From: Cyclobacteriaceae bacterium
GTDB taxonomy: Bacteria > Bacteroidota > Bacteroidia > Cytophagales > Cyclobacteriaceae
Length of the DNA stretch: 36,084 nucleotides
Direction: 5' to 3'
NCBI GenBank assembly: GCA_020436085.1
Contig: JAGQYM010000046.1
Span: 1 to 36,084 of the forward strand
This document shows positions 16,674 through 25,128 of the stretch, piece by piece. Every line of letters starts with the position of its first letter. Position 1 is the first letter of the stretch. Below the pieces are notes generated by a model that ran no database searches, was not told the origin of the DNA, and was given only the letters and a program-made list of their open reading frames with translations. Position numbers and translations under genes: made by a program.

Positions 16674-17357
16674 ATGCGTAAGATTATAGTTGCCATTGAC
16701 GGACATTCCGCCTGTGGAAAGAGTACAACAGCCAGGGCGGCAGCTAAAATTTTAGGATATTATTATGTGGACACCGGAGCAATGTATCGCGCTGTCACTG
16801 TCTATTTTTTAGAGAAACACGTAGCGCTTACTAATCCCAAAGAAATTTCACGTGCGCTTACTGATATTAAAGTCACTTTCAAAATCAACCCAGCAGGCGT
16901 AACGGAAACTTACCTCAACGGACTCAACGTGGAGAAGAAAATCCGGAAAATGGAAGTGTCCCAAAACGTGAGTCAGATTAGTGCCATTCGCGAGGTGAGA
17001 GATGCCATGGTAGATGCACAACGAAAGCTTGGCAAATCCAGGGGTGTGGTAATGGATGGTCGGGATATTGGTAGTGTGGTGTTCCCAGACGCAGAGTTAA
17101 AAATCTTTCTAACTGCCGACTTGCTGGTAAGAGCCATTCGTAGACAAAAGGAATTGTTGGATAAGGATGAACTGGTGGATCTTGATACTGTAATTGCCAA
17201 CCTGAGACAGCGCGATGAGTACGATAGTACCCGCAAGGAGAGCCCTCTCATCAAGGCGAAAGGGGCTATCGAAATCGATACCACTCACATCACTATTGAC
17301 GAACAAGTTGATGAAGTAATTCGGCTCGCAATGGGTCGAATGATCAACAAAAATTGA
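16674..17357 (+). CDS. cmk: Cytidylate kinase
   Basis: The 227-residue product phosphorylates CMP and dCMP with ATP in the cytoplasm, in pyrimidine nucleotide salvage and synthesis. The P-loop is GHSACGKST at residues 10-18. YYVDTGAMYRAVT is the family CMP-binding segment, followed later by VVMDGRDIGSVVFPDAELKIFLTAD and the lid region RQRDEYDSTRKESPL. Length is normal. It sits three bases after the CPLKDC lipoprotein gene. Confidence 0.97.
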   Translation: MRKIIVAIDGHSACGKSTTARAAAKILGYYYVDTGAMYRAVTVYFLEKHVALTNPKEISRALTDIKVTFKINPAGVTETYLNGLNVEKKIRKMEVSQNVSQISAIREVRDAMVDAQRKLGKSRGVVMDGRDIGSVVFPDAELKIFLTADLLVRAIRRQKELLDKDELVDLDTVIANLRQRDEYDSTRKESPLIKAKGAIEIDTTHITIDEQVDEVIRLAMGRMINKN

Positions 17358-17416
17358 GTGATCAAAAACACTATTTTCCGCCTGACAAAACCGCGAATTC
17401 TTTAAATCTTTTCGGC

Positions 17417-17446
17417 TTTGCCCATTGGATTAAATTACTAATTTTG
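17417..17446 (+). promoter_or_regulatory. Promoter of the nqr operon
   Basis: TTTG (17417-17420), 18 intervening bases and TAATTTTG (17439-17446) match the Bacteroidota -33/-7 promoter fully. Transcription would start near 17453, leaving a leader of about 28 bases before the nqrA ATG at 17481. Confidence 0.75.
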
Positions 17447-17480
17447 CCTCGGCCTAAATTAAAAAAATTGCCATTCACGC

Positions 17481-18845
17481 ATGGGCAAATTCATTCGAAT
17501 CAAGAAAGGTTTTAACATCAATCTTGCAGGTAAAGCTGCTCCCAAAGTCTCCTCCTTAGAACATGCCGATACCTTTGCCATCAAGCCCACGGATTTCAAT
17601 GGTATGTACCTTCCAAAGGTGCTGGTAAAGGAGGGAGATACAGTAAAAGCGGGAACCCCTATTTATCACGATAAGAGACATAGTAATGTCGTTCACGTAG
17701 CGCCAATAAGTGGTGAGGTAGTGGAGGTGAAAAGAGGTGAAAAACGTAAGCTCCTGGAAATTAGAATATTAGCAGATAAGCAAGTTGAGCACATCAACTT
17801 CAAGAAATATTCCGTCTCTGAAATAGCCAATCTGTCAGCAGATGATGCTCAAAAAGCGATGCTGGAGGCTGGTGTGTGGCCCAATATCATCCAACGCCCG
17901 TTTGGTATTATTGCGGACCCAGCGAGCAAACCTAAGGCCATTCATATTTCGGCTTTTGATACCCATCCTCTGGCACCAGACTACAGCGTCATATTCAAAG
18001 GTCAGGATCAGTATTTCCAGACTGGCCTGGACGTATTAAAAAAATTCACATCTGGTAGCGTAAATGTAAACGTTCACACGACCAGCGAAATATCTTCGGT
18101 GTTCTCTCAGGCGCAAGGTGTAGAACTCAATAAGTTTTCAGGACCTCATCCTGCAGGATGTGTTGGTGTACAAATTCATCACATTGATCCCGTGAACAAG
18201 GGAGATGTCGTTTGGACAGTCAATCCTTTTGGTGTAATTCAGATAGGCAAACTTTTCCTCAACGGAGTTCACGATGCTTCCCGTACTATTGCGTTGGTAG
18301 GGTCGGAAGTAAAGGAACCTCAGTACTACAAGACTTACACCGGGGCTTCGATAAAAAATCTTATCGAAGGGAGGCTTACCAATGATCACGTTAGGATCAT
18401 TTCGGGTAATGTACTCACGGGAACTAGCGTGGGTAAGGATGGTTATGTAGGTTGTTTTGATAATTACGTAACCGTTATTCCTGAAGGCGATTATTATGAG
18501 TTCTTGGGATGGATAGCACCTACAGCTAAAAAGGTGAGTTTCCACCGCGCCTTTGGTTTGTTGTCTTTCCTCGCACCGAATAAAGAGCATAAAGTTGATT
18601 CAAATACACACGGTGAGCCGCGTGCCTTTGTGCAAACCGGAGTTTTTGAACGCGTGACTCCAATGGATATTCTACCAACCTATTTATTGAAGTCAATAAT
18701 GGCGGAAGACATTGACGAGATGGAAGAGCTTGGAATATATGAAGTGGTTGAAGAGGATCTTGCCTTGTGCGAGTTTGTTGATGTATCCAAGCACAACGTG
18801 CAGCAGATAGTAAGGCAAGGAATTGAATTGTTACAGAATAGCTAG
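17481..18845 (+). CDS. nqrA: Na+-translocating NADH:quinone reductase subunit A
   Basis: The 454-residue product is the peripheral, quinone-site-associated subunit of Na+-NQR, which pumps Na+ out while passing electrons from NADH to quinone. The N-terminus IRIKKGFNINLAGKA is typical of NqrA. Lipoyl-like and SLBB-like regions follow, as in PKVLVKEGDTVKAGTPIYHDKR, FNGMYLP and GPHPAGCVGVQIHHIDPVNKG. No membrane segment is seen, as expected. It is the first gene of nqrABCDE, with the operon promoter directly upstream and nqrB eight bases downstream. Confidence 0.97.
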   Translation: MGKFIRIKKGFNINLAGKAAPKVSSLEHADTFAIKPTDFNGMYLPKVLVKEGDTVKAGTPIYHDKRHSNVVHVAPISGEVVEVKRGEKRKLLEIRILADKQVEHINFKKYSVSEIANLSADDAQKAMLEAGVWPNIIQRPFGIIADPASKPKAIHISAFDTHPLAPDYSVIFKGQDQYFQTGLDVLKKFTSGSVNVNVHTTSEISSVFSQAQGVELNKFSGPHPAGCVGVQIHHIDPVNKGDVVWTVNPFGVIQIGKLFLNGVHDASRTIALVGSEVKEPQYYKTYTGASIKNLIEGRLTNDHVRIISGNVLTGTSVGKDGYVGCFDNYVTVIPEGDYYEFLGWIAPTAKKVSFHRAFGLLSFLAPNKEHKVDSNTHGEPRAFVQTGVFERVTPMDILPTYLLKSIMAEDIDEMEELGIYEVVEEDLALCEFVDVSKHNVQQIVRQGIELLQNS

Positions 18846-18853
18846 TTCAAAGT

Positions 18854-20056
18854 ATGAAGTTGATAAGAAAGCAATTTGACAGCCTGAAGCCACACTTTGA
18901 AAAAGGCGGTAAGTGGGAGAAATTCTACTATGCCTACGAAGCGTTCGATACATTTGTTTTTTCACCGAATACGGTTAATGAAGTAAAAGGCTCTCAGATT
19001 CGTGATGCGATCGACCTGAAGCGTTTGATGATGACGGTGATCATCGCAATGGTTCCGTGTCTGTTGTTCGGTATCTGGAATGTTGGCCATCAGCATTTCT
19101 TGGCGATTGGAAATCCTGGGGCAGCACCAGGTGATAAGATTTGGGTCGGATTGGTGCAGGTTGTGCCAATTATTATAGTGTCGTATGCAGTAGGTCTTGG
19201 TGTAGAATTCATCTTTGCTACAATCAGAAGACACCCCGTAAATGAAGGTTACCTGGTAACAGGAATGTTGATTCCGTTGGTAATGCCTCCAGATATTCCA
19301 TTATGGCAGGTGGCCCTTGCAACAATATTTGCAGTGATCATTGGCAAAGAGGCCTTTGGTGGTACTGGAATGAACGTATTGAATGTTGCGCTTACCGCAC
19401 GTGCTTTCTTGTACTTTGCCTATCCTTCTGATATTTCTGGTGACGTCTGGACATACTTGGGTGATGCAACGCCAGTTGCAGGATTTTCAGGTGCTACTCC
19501 GCTTTCTATTGGTGCAGCTTCGCTCACCACTGGTGAAAATGTTGTGAGCTCGCTTAATCAATTTGGAGCTGGCTGGGCCGATGGTATTTTCAGTTTCTCC
19601 AATTTGTTTTTTGGTGCTATGCCCGGATGTATCGGAGAGACTTCTGTGCTGATGTGTTTGATTGGAGCATTGATACTGATTGTGACTGGTGTGGGAAGCT
19701 GGAAAATTATCGTGAGCGTTTTCGCGGGTACCTATCTCGCTGGACTTGGGATGAACATGATCGGTGCGAATGAATTTATGTTGATGCCTGCCGCTTACCA
19801 TCTGGTTATAGGTGGTTTAGCTTTCGGTGCCGTATTCATGGCTACTGATCCGGTTACAGCTTCTCAAACGGAAACTGGAAAATGGATTTATGGCTTTATG
19901 ATTGGAGTCTTGTCTGTGATTATCAGGGTGTTCAACCCTGCCTATCCTGAAGGAGTGATGTTAGCGATATTGCTAATGAACGTTTTTGCTCCACTTATTG
20001 ATTATTATGTAGTAAGGGCTAACAAAAAAAGAAGATTACAACGTGCGACAGTCTAA
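18854..20056 (+). CDS. nqrB: Na+-NQR subunit B
   Basis: The 400-residue integral membrane subunit has about ten hydrophobic helices. It carries the covalent FMN site SGAT, with Thr215 the expected phosphoester-linked residue (context AGFSGATPLS). Further family marks are GKEAFGGTGMNVLNVALTARAF and FMATDPVTASQTETGKW. NqrB is part of the Na+ channel and electron path. It overlaps nqrC by 14 bases. Confidence 0.97.
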   Translation: MKLIRKQFDSLKPHFEKGGKWEKFYYAYEAFDTFVFSPNTVNEVKGSQIRDAIDLKRLMMTVIIAMVPCLLFGIWNVGHQHFLAIGNPGAAPGDKIWVGLVQVVPIIIVSYAVGLGVEFIFATIRRHPVNEGYLVTGMLIPLVMPPDIPLWQVALATIFAVIIGKEAFGGTGMNVLNVALTARAFLYFAYPSDISGDVWTYLGDATPVAGFSGATPLSIGAASLTTGENVVSSLNQFGAGWADGIFSFSNLFFGAMPGCIGETSVLMCLIGALILIVTGVGSWKIIVSVFAGTYLAGLGMNMIGANEFMLMPAAYHLVIGGLAFGAVFMATDPVTASQTETGKWIYGFMIGVLSVIIRVFNPAYPEGVMLAILLMNVFAPLIDYYVVRANKKRRLQRATV

Positions 20057-20792
20057 CACCTACATTGTCATATTTACCCTGATCACCACCGTATTCGTGG
20101 GGGGTACGCTTGCAGTTACCTCAATCCTATTGGGCCCTCAGCAAGCCAAATCGATTGAATACGACACCAAATCTCAAATCTTGAGTGCTGTGATGCAATT
20201 GTCGGACGAAGATGATGTGCTCGGAATCTACGACAAAAGAATCAAGAGCCTGGTGGTCAATTACAACGGTGAAGAAGTAACAACAGATAGCAAAGGCCAG
20301 CCTTTGGTTGCTGAAAAAGTAGACGTGTCGAAGAACTACAAACTCAGCCGTGAAGAGAGATTGCTGCCAGTATTTAGATATATGAGTGAAAGTGATCCCA
20401 ATAAAGTAGAGGCCTACATCCTGCCTGTGTATGGTAACGGTCTTTGGGATCGTATCTGGGGATTTGTGGCCTTAGGTGAGCAACTGGAAACTATGAAGGG
20501 TGTGTCCTTTGGACACAAAGGGGAAACTCCAGGATTGGGCGCAAGAATTTCAGATGATCCGGTAATTGCGGAACGCTATCAAGGAAAGAAAATATATGAC
20601 GACAAGGGTAAGTTGGTTTCTGTGTCGATGGTGAAGGGTGAGAAAGGTGAGCCTCTTGATGAACATCATGTAGATGGCATGTCGGGTGCCACGATGACAG
20701 GCAACGGTGTTAACCGTATGCTGATGGAGTACCTCACTTGTTATGAATCTTACTTTAAGAAAGTGAAGTCTCAGCGAATGGCTGGACTGTAA
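20043..20792 (+). CDS. nqrC: Na+-NQR subunit C
   Basis: The 249-residue subunit has one N-terminal membrane helix (about 7-30) and a periplasmic FMN-binding domain. The flavinylation motif DGMSGAT is at 211-217, with Thr217 the expected ApbE-modified residue. GETPGLGARIS (160-170) is also typical. The frame opens with GTG at 20043, inside the last codons of nqrB; no ATG gives a full N-terminus, so GTG start and translational coupling are likely. Confidence 0.96.
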   Translation: MRQSNTYIVIFTLITTVFVGGTLAVTSILLGPQQAKSIEYDTKSQILSAVMQLSDEDDVLGIYDKRIKSLVVNYNGEEVTTDSKGQPLVAEKVDVSKNYKLSREERLLPVFRYMSESDPNKVEAYILPVYGNGLWDRIWGFVALGEQLETMKGVSFGHKGETPGLGARISDDPVIAERYQGKKIYDDKGKLVSVSMVKGEKGEPLDEHHVDGMSGATMTGNGVNRMLMEYLTCYESYFKKVKSQRMAGL

Positions 20793-20804
20793 AACACAAA
20801 GCGT

Positions 20805-21467
20805 ATGAGTACTGAAGTTGCAGAAGAAAAGGTTGTTAAGAAGTCGGAAGCTCTTTTTTCAAAGAGGCGCAAGAAACTTGTAGCAGATCCACTTAACGAG
20901 GATAACCCGATTACCATCCAGGTGTTGGGAATCTGTTCAGCGTTAGCGGTTACGGTGAAGATGGAGCCAACCATTATCATGGCGTTAGGCGTGACTTTTA
21001 CCATTGTGTTTTCAAATTTGTTGATTTCGCTGATCCGCAATTTCGTCCCCAACCGAATCAGGATCATCGTTCAGCTTGCAGTGGTGGCGTTGTTTGTAAC
21101 GCTCGTAAGTGAATTCTTGAAAGCTTACAACTACCCGATGTACAAAGTTCTTGGTGCGTTCGTAGGTCTGATCATCACTAACTGTATCGTGATGGGCCGC
21201 CTTGAAGCATTTGCGATGGGCAACAAACCTTACGATTCAATCTTAGATGGTTTTGGCAGCGGACTAGGTTACGCCTGGATTATCCTTGCAGTGTCCTTCT
21301 TTCGCGAGTTTCTTGGGTCAGGTTCAATTTTGAACTTCAAGGTGTTTCAGGCATTAGGAATCCCGTATGTAAACAATGGTCTTATGGTTGATTCCATTGG
21401 AGCATTTATGATCCTTGCGATCATCATTTGGGTGCAGAGAACGAAAACAGGTTACGTAGAACAATAG
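20805..21467 (+). CDS. nqrD: Na+-NQR subunit D
   Basis: This 220-residue membrane subunit has about six helices and pairs with NqrE around an Fe centre between them. Family segments include NPITIQVLGICSALAVT, the half-helix around GICSALAVTVKMEPTI with its Cys, and AFVGLIITNCIVMGRLEAFA, holding the second conserved Cys. A charged N-terminal extension of about 30 residues (EEKVVKKSEALFSKRRKKL) is somewhat longer than in Vibrio. It starts 12 bases after nqrC. Confidence 0.96.
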   Translation: MSTEVAEEKVVKKSEALFSKRRKKLVADPLNEDNPITIQVLGICSALAVTVKMEPTIIMALGVTFTIVFSNLLISLIRNFVPNRIRIIVQLAVVALFVTLVSEFLKAYNYPMYKVLGAFVGLIITNCIVMGRLEAFAMGNKPYDSILDGFGSGLGYAWIILAVSFFREFLGSGSILNFKVFQALGIPYVNNGLMVDSIGAFMILAIIIWVQRTKTGYVEQ

Positions 21468-21482
21468 TAAACGGATCGGATT

Positions 21483-22094
21483 ATGGATTTAGTTAACCTT
21501 GGTATCAAGTCGATCTTCGTAGACAATATGATCTTTGCCTACTTCCTGGGAATGTGTTCCTACTTGGCAGTATCAAAGAAAGTGTCGACAGCGATTGGTC
21601 TCGGAGCAGCGGTCGTGTTTGTATTGACTATCATCGTACCAGCCAACTGGATGGTGCAGCAGTATATTCTTAAGGAGAGCGCCCTCACTTGGCTTAGCCC
21701 ACAATTTGAAGGAATGAACCTTGAGTTTCTTCAGTTCATCATGTTCATTGCCATCATCGCTGCCATGGTGCAGTTGGTTGAGATGATTGTGGAAAAGGTA
21801 TCACCAGCATTGTACGGCACGTTGGGAATATTTCTTCCTTTGATTGCTGTGAACTGTGCTATCCTTGGTAGCGCGCTGTTCATGGTACAAAGAGATTACA
21901 CACTTGCAGAAGCTGCCGTGTTTGGCACATCGTCAGGCATCGGATGGATGTTGGCGATCGTGGCATTGGCAGCTATCCGAGAAAAGCTCAAGTACTCAAA
22001 TGTGCCCAGTGGATTGAAGGGACTTGGTCTAACGATGATCATCACAGGACTGATGGGATTGGCGTTCAAGTCGTTCATCGGAATAGCCTTATAG
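21483..22094 (+). CDS. nqrE: Na+-NQR subunit E
   Basis: The 203-residue membrane subunit is related to NqrD and faces it across the membrane. It has the family N-terminus [20 protein letters not shown], with [12 protein letters not shown] carrying one conserved Cys and [15 protein letters not shown] carrying the other. It is the last nqr gene present, 15 bases after nqrD. A strong terminator follows 24 bases later where nqrF would be expected. Confidence 0.96.
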   Translation: MDLVNLGIKSIFVDNMIFAYFLGMCSYLAVSKKVSTAIGLGAAVVFVLTIIVPANWMVQQYILKESALTWLSPQFEGMNLEFLQFIMFIAIIAAMVQLVEMIVEKVSPALYGTLGIFLPLIAVNCAILGSALFMVQRDYTLAEAAVFGTSSGIGWMLAIVALAAIREKLKYSNVPSGLKGLGLTMIITGLMGLAFKSFIGIAL

Positions 22095-22118
22095 AAACAT
22101 CAGGATAAAGAGAAATTG

Positions 22119-22148
22119 AAGGCTCCTGAATAGACGGGAGCCTTTTTT
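22119..22148 (+). terminator. Rho-independent terminator after nqrE
   Basis: AAGGCTCC (22119-22126) and GGAGCCTT (22137-22144) form an 8-bp stem with a 10-base loop, and the 3' arm runs into six T (22143-22148). This is the clearest intrinsic terminator in the window and closes the nqr transcript. Confidence 0.92.
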
Positions 22149-22166
22149 GTTATAAACGTGATAACT

Positions 22167-22730
22167 ATGCGCGAAACCTTGAGAAAATTCGTTCGCTACT
22201 TTTTTAGTGGAACGTTGTTCATTGTACCCTTGATGGCAACAGCTTATGTGATCTTCATAAGTTTCAGTTGGCTCGACAGCTTGCTTCACCTGAAGATACC
22301 GGGAATAGGCTTTGTGATTATCATAGGCGCTATCAGTTTGTTTGGCTACCTCACATCAACTTATGCCTTTCAGACGTTCACAGATATCTTTGATCAGGGA
22401 ATGAACCGCATTCCATTTGTCAAATTAATTTACTCATCCCTAAAAGATCTTCTCTCCGCCTTCGTGGGAGAAAAGAAGAAATTTGACAAGCCAGTATTGG
22501 TAACGATTAATAAAGAGAACCAGATTTATCAGGTAGGTTTTGTTACGCAGAAAGACTTGTCAGAGCTCGGACTGGCAGATATGGTTGCCGTGTACTTCCC
22601 GCATTCATATGCACTTTCTGGTAATCACTTTCTTGTACCTAAGGACAGTGTTGTGCCGCTGCAAATTTCCGGACCCTCGGCAATGAAGTTCATCGTATCA
22701 GGAGGCGTATCTGGTTTTAGAGAAGTTTAG
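22167..22730 (+). CDS. DUF502 family membrane protein
   Basis: From ATG 22167 the product has 187 residues; a GTG at 22158 is also open but less likely. Two N-terminal membrane helices (about 10-35 and 45-65) are followed by a soluble domain. DUF502 marks are YFFSGTLFIVPLMATAYVI, IPFVKLIYSSLKDLLSAF, VGFVTQ and the end of the domain with FIVSGGV. The family is widespread in bacteria and plants (LIKE COV in plants), but its bacterial role is not settled. It lies behind the nqr terminator and is 18 bases before the next lipoprotein gene. Confidence 0.9.
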   Translation: MRETLRKFVRYFFSGTLFIVPLMATAYVIFISFSWLDSLLHLKIPGIGFVIIIGAISLFGYLTSTYAFQTFTDIFDQGMNRIPFVKLIYSSLKDLLSAFVGEKKKFDKPVLVTINKENQIYQVGFVTQKDLSELGLADMVAVYFPHSYALSGNHFLVPKDSVVPLQISGPSAMKFIVSGGVSGFREV

Positions 22731-22748
22731 AAATCCATACTTTAGAGA

Positions 22749-23129
22749 ATGCTCAGAAGACTATTCATATTGTTTATCATTCAGCTTGCTTTTGGTTGCG
22801 ACACGGATGAGGCTGAGTTTCCTGAACTGCTCACCTCTGATGTTCAACAAATTGGGAGCACAAGTGTCGTACTCGAAGCTGAAATCAAAGAGTCAGGCTC
22901 AATCCGGCCCATACAATATGGTTTTCTCTGGGGTACGCAAGGAGGCTTGAATATTTTCAATGCACTGGAAAAATTGGATCTTGGATCAACGGATGCAAAA
23001 AAGAAGTTTAGTGTCAAATTGGAGAATCTGACACCTGCCACCACTTACTTCGTGCGTTCATATGCAGCACATCCTGACTATAGCCAGATTTTTTATGGCA
23101 ACGAAATCAGCTTCTCAACGCTGAATTAG
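22749..23129 (+). CDS. Small lipoprotein with a fibronectin-III-like fold
   Basis: The 126-residue product has a lipoprotein signal ending LAFGC (Cys17), then DTDEAEFPEL. The mature domain has the strand pattern of a single Fn3-like domain, closing with LENLTPATTYFVRSYAAHPD and FYGNEISFSTLN. This is a common Bacteroidota motif in surface lipoproteins. It starts 18 bases after the DUF502 gene and may be transcribed with it. No enzymatic motif or ligand is evident. Confidence 0.78.
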   Translation: MLRRLFILFIIQLAFGCDTDEAEFPELLTSDVQQIGSTSVVLEAEIKESGSIRPIQYGFLWGTQGGLNIFNALEKLDLGSTDAKKKFSVKLENLTPATTYFVRSYAAHPDYSQIFYGNEISFSTLN

Positions 23130-23221
23130 CTCTTTCTTACTTTTTTCGAATCTGAGATTAAACCTGTCGGGTGGTCTAATATCTAACCACTAAAACGAGG
23201 TTCAACAAAACAACAACAGTT

Positions 23222-23656
23222 ATGAAAAAGGTAATGGTTTTTGTGCTAAGTGGATTGATGGGATTTGGTGTGACTGCGTTTGCGCAGGACCGAACTTCAG
23301 ATCCAGTGAGAACAACGGATGTTGTAAGCAGGATGGATCGTGTGCAGCGCCCTGATCGTGCACAACAAGCGAGACTTCAGCAGGCAAGAGTGAAACAAGC
23401 AAGACTGGATCAGGCCGACCTTACTCAACAAAGAATTGAGCAGGCAAGGATCAAACAAGCAAGAATTAAAAATGCCAGAATTGAAAACGCACGCCACAAG
23501 CAGCAGCGAATCAAAAAGGCGAGAATTAAAGAGGCAAGGTTGGATGCAGCGGGTGATGATTCTCAGGTAAACAGACGCAGATACCACAAAGCAAAACAAC
23601 AAGCAAAGCGGAAGCGCCTGGCAAATCAAGGCAGCGGAGACGAAACAGGTAACTAG
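23222..23656 (+). CDS. Secreted Arg/Lys-rich protein made of 5-residue repeats
   Basis: The 144-residue product has a clean signal peptide (MKKVMVFVLSGLMGFGVTAFAQ, cut after residue 21 or nearby, shown here only as its ends: MKKVMVF and TAFAQ). Residues 50-109 are exactly twelve units of five, with consensus A-R-[LIV]-x-x. The spacing is that of pentapeptide-repeat proteins, A-[DN]-[LF]-x-x, but Arg takes the Asp/Asn place in all units except one (ADLTQ). The tail (NRRRYHKAKQQAKRKRL) is also very basic. It could form a right-handed quadrilateral beta-helix or a charged helix. Function is unknown. It has a strong terminator downstream. Confidence 0.75.
   Translation: MKKVMVFVLSGLMGFGVTAFAQDRTSDPVRTTDVVSRMDRVQRPDRAQQARLQQARVKQARLDQADLTQQRIEQARIKQARIKNARIENARHKQQRIKKARIKEARLDAAGDDSQVNRRRYHKAKQQAKRKRLANQGSGDETGN
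23369..23548 (+). repeat. Twelve 15-bp coding repeats
   Basis: This 180-bp block encodes twelve consecutive 5-residue units (ARLQQ, ARVKQ, ARLDQ, ADLTQ, QRIEQ, ARIKQ, ARIKN, ARIEN, ARHKQ, QRIKK, ARIKE, ARLDA). DNA units share a loose GCAAGAATTAAA-type core but codons vary, so the array is not a recent slippage product and the protein pattern seems selected. Confidence 0.85.
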
Positions 23657-23678
23657 TTCCAAAAGTAGTCTCTCGAAA

Positions 23679-23710
23679 AAAGGTCAACAATTGTTGACCT
23701 TTCTGTTTTT
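23679..23710 (+). terminator. Rho-independent terminator after the repeat protein
   Basis: Bases 23679-23702 form a perfect 24-bp palindrome centred on AATT (stem AAAGGTCAAC with GTTGACCTTT), followed by CTG and five T. It ends transcription 22 bases after the stop codon. Confidence 0.88.
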
Positions 23711-23832
23711 ATACCCTCCCTTACGTTACTCAATACCTCATGTTTTATTATTGATTGAATTAGTTCATACAAATCCAATGAGTAGTGAAACTGAAGCCTT
23801 AACATTGAGTTAGAATACTCCAAAGACCAGAG

Positions 23833-25128
23833 ATGCATAGGATAATTGTTTTTATCGTTCTACTTGTTACTTCGACACCTGTGGCGATGAGCCAGTCGTT
23901 CGATGAACTGATGGATGCATATTGGAAAGCTGAAACTGCGGTAGACAGGGAGAAGGTCTCTAAGAAAATTGTCGGAGCAACTTTTTCTGTTGACAAGGTT
24001 TATGCCGCCTTGGTGAAAGGTAAGAGTTACAGCCATCAAAGATCAGGATATGTAAAAGTACTACAGCAGACAGACCCAAAATTACCACCACACGCAGTTG
24101 TAACAGTACCTGAAGGTTACGATCCGACTAAACAGTATCCGGTTCAGATCTACTTACATGGAGCGGTTTCAAATGTTGACCCGTTTTTTCTCTATCGTTA
24201 TACTATCGACACCACAAATACAGAACTCCTTAAAGCAGATAGAATATTCATCTTTCCCTCGGGTTGGAATTTCGCGCCTTGGTGGAGTGATGTTCAATCA
24301 ACAAATCTCCATTACCTGTTAAATTATGTAAAAGAGAATTACAACGTGGACGAAAATAAAGTAAGATTAAGTGGAGTATCAGACGGAGGAATTGGGAGCT
24401 ATTACTTTGCAAATTGTGATCAAACCTACTGGTCTGGTGTGACACCCTTCATTGGGTCAGTTCGCGCACTCACAAGGGTAGGAGCCCGTCAGCTCTATTT
24501 CAACAATTTCAGTAATGTACCCTTCTACATCGTTAACACCAACCTCGACAACATCTTTGATATTTCATGGGAGAAACCATTTGCTGATGAGGTCCGCAAT
24601 AGGAATCCCAAATCACATTATACAATAGTGAAAGGTGAAGGACACAACATGAAATGGTTTCCAGGGCTGCGTGATTCAATTAATACCTTTGTTCAAAATC
24701 ACTCACGCCATCCCTATCCCGATACACTGATCTGGCAAACAGAAAATCTCAACTTCGGCAGATACAGGTATTTGGTGATTGATAAAATAGGGAAGACGAA
24801 GTCTGATGCCAGGATTGCCGACCCCAACTCCGTTGACCTGCTCGGCACACCAATCACAGCTTTTAGAAGAGAACTACCCTCAGGAATTATCCGGTTGGTC
24901 AAATCGGGTAACTCCGTGCAGGTTGAAGCAAGTAATGTAAAGCAATACACGATTTTAATTTCACCTGATCATTTTGATATTACTCAACCCATTGTTGTGA
25001 TCACCAATGGAACCAAGTCCTTTGAAGGTAAAGTGAACCCAGACGTCAGCACATTATTAAAATGGAATCGAAAGGACAACGATCGCAAGATGTTGTTCGT
25101 GTCTGAGTTGACAATAAAGGTTAACTAA
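23833..25128 (+). CDS. Secreted alpha/beta-hydrolase (esterase-like)
   Basis: The 431-residue product has a signal peptide ending VAMSQ (about residue 20). The hydrolase core includes the oxyanion-side HG at 109-110 (IYLHGA), the nucleophile elbow GVSDGG with Ser183, an Asp candidate at 239 or 243 (NTNLDNIFD) and His271 ([10 protein letters not shown]). This resembles secreted esterases near the PHB-depolymerase/feruloyl-esterase group. The last 130 residues look like an added beta domain. Substrate is unknown. Its 3' end overlaps the convergent mnmA by eight bases. Confidence 0.82.
   Translation: MHRIIVFIVLLVTSTPVAMSQSFDELMDAYWKAETAVDREKVSKKIVGATFSVDKVYAALVKGKSYSHQRSGYVKVLQQTDPKLPPHAVVTVPEGYDPTKQYPVQIYLHGAVSNVDPFFLYRYTIDTTNTELLKADRIFIFPSGWNFAPWWSDVQSTNLHYLLNYVKENYNVDENKVRLSGVSDGGIGSYYFANCDQTYWSGVTPFIGSVRALTRVGARQLYFNNFSNVPFYIVNTNLDNIFDISWEKPFADEVRNRNPKSHYTIVKGEGHNMKWFPGLRDSINTFVQNHSRHPYPDTLIWQTENLNFGRYRYLVIDKIGKTKSDARIADPNSVDLLGTPITAFRRELPSGIIRLVKSGNSVQVEASNVKQYTILISPDHFDITQPIVVITNGTKSFEGKVNPDVSTLLKWNRKDNDRKMLFVSELTIKVN

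Noticed and set aside
23369-23548. Possible CRISPR or satellite array
   Set aside because: The units are 15 bp, in frame, with no spacers and with varied codons. They are protein repeats.
23297-23662. 121-codon minus-strand frame rich in Cys and Leu
   Set aside because: It is the mirror of the Arg-repeat gene: AGA/CAA codons read backward give TCT/TTG. The plus-strand frame has the signal peptide and an ordered repeat.
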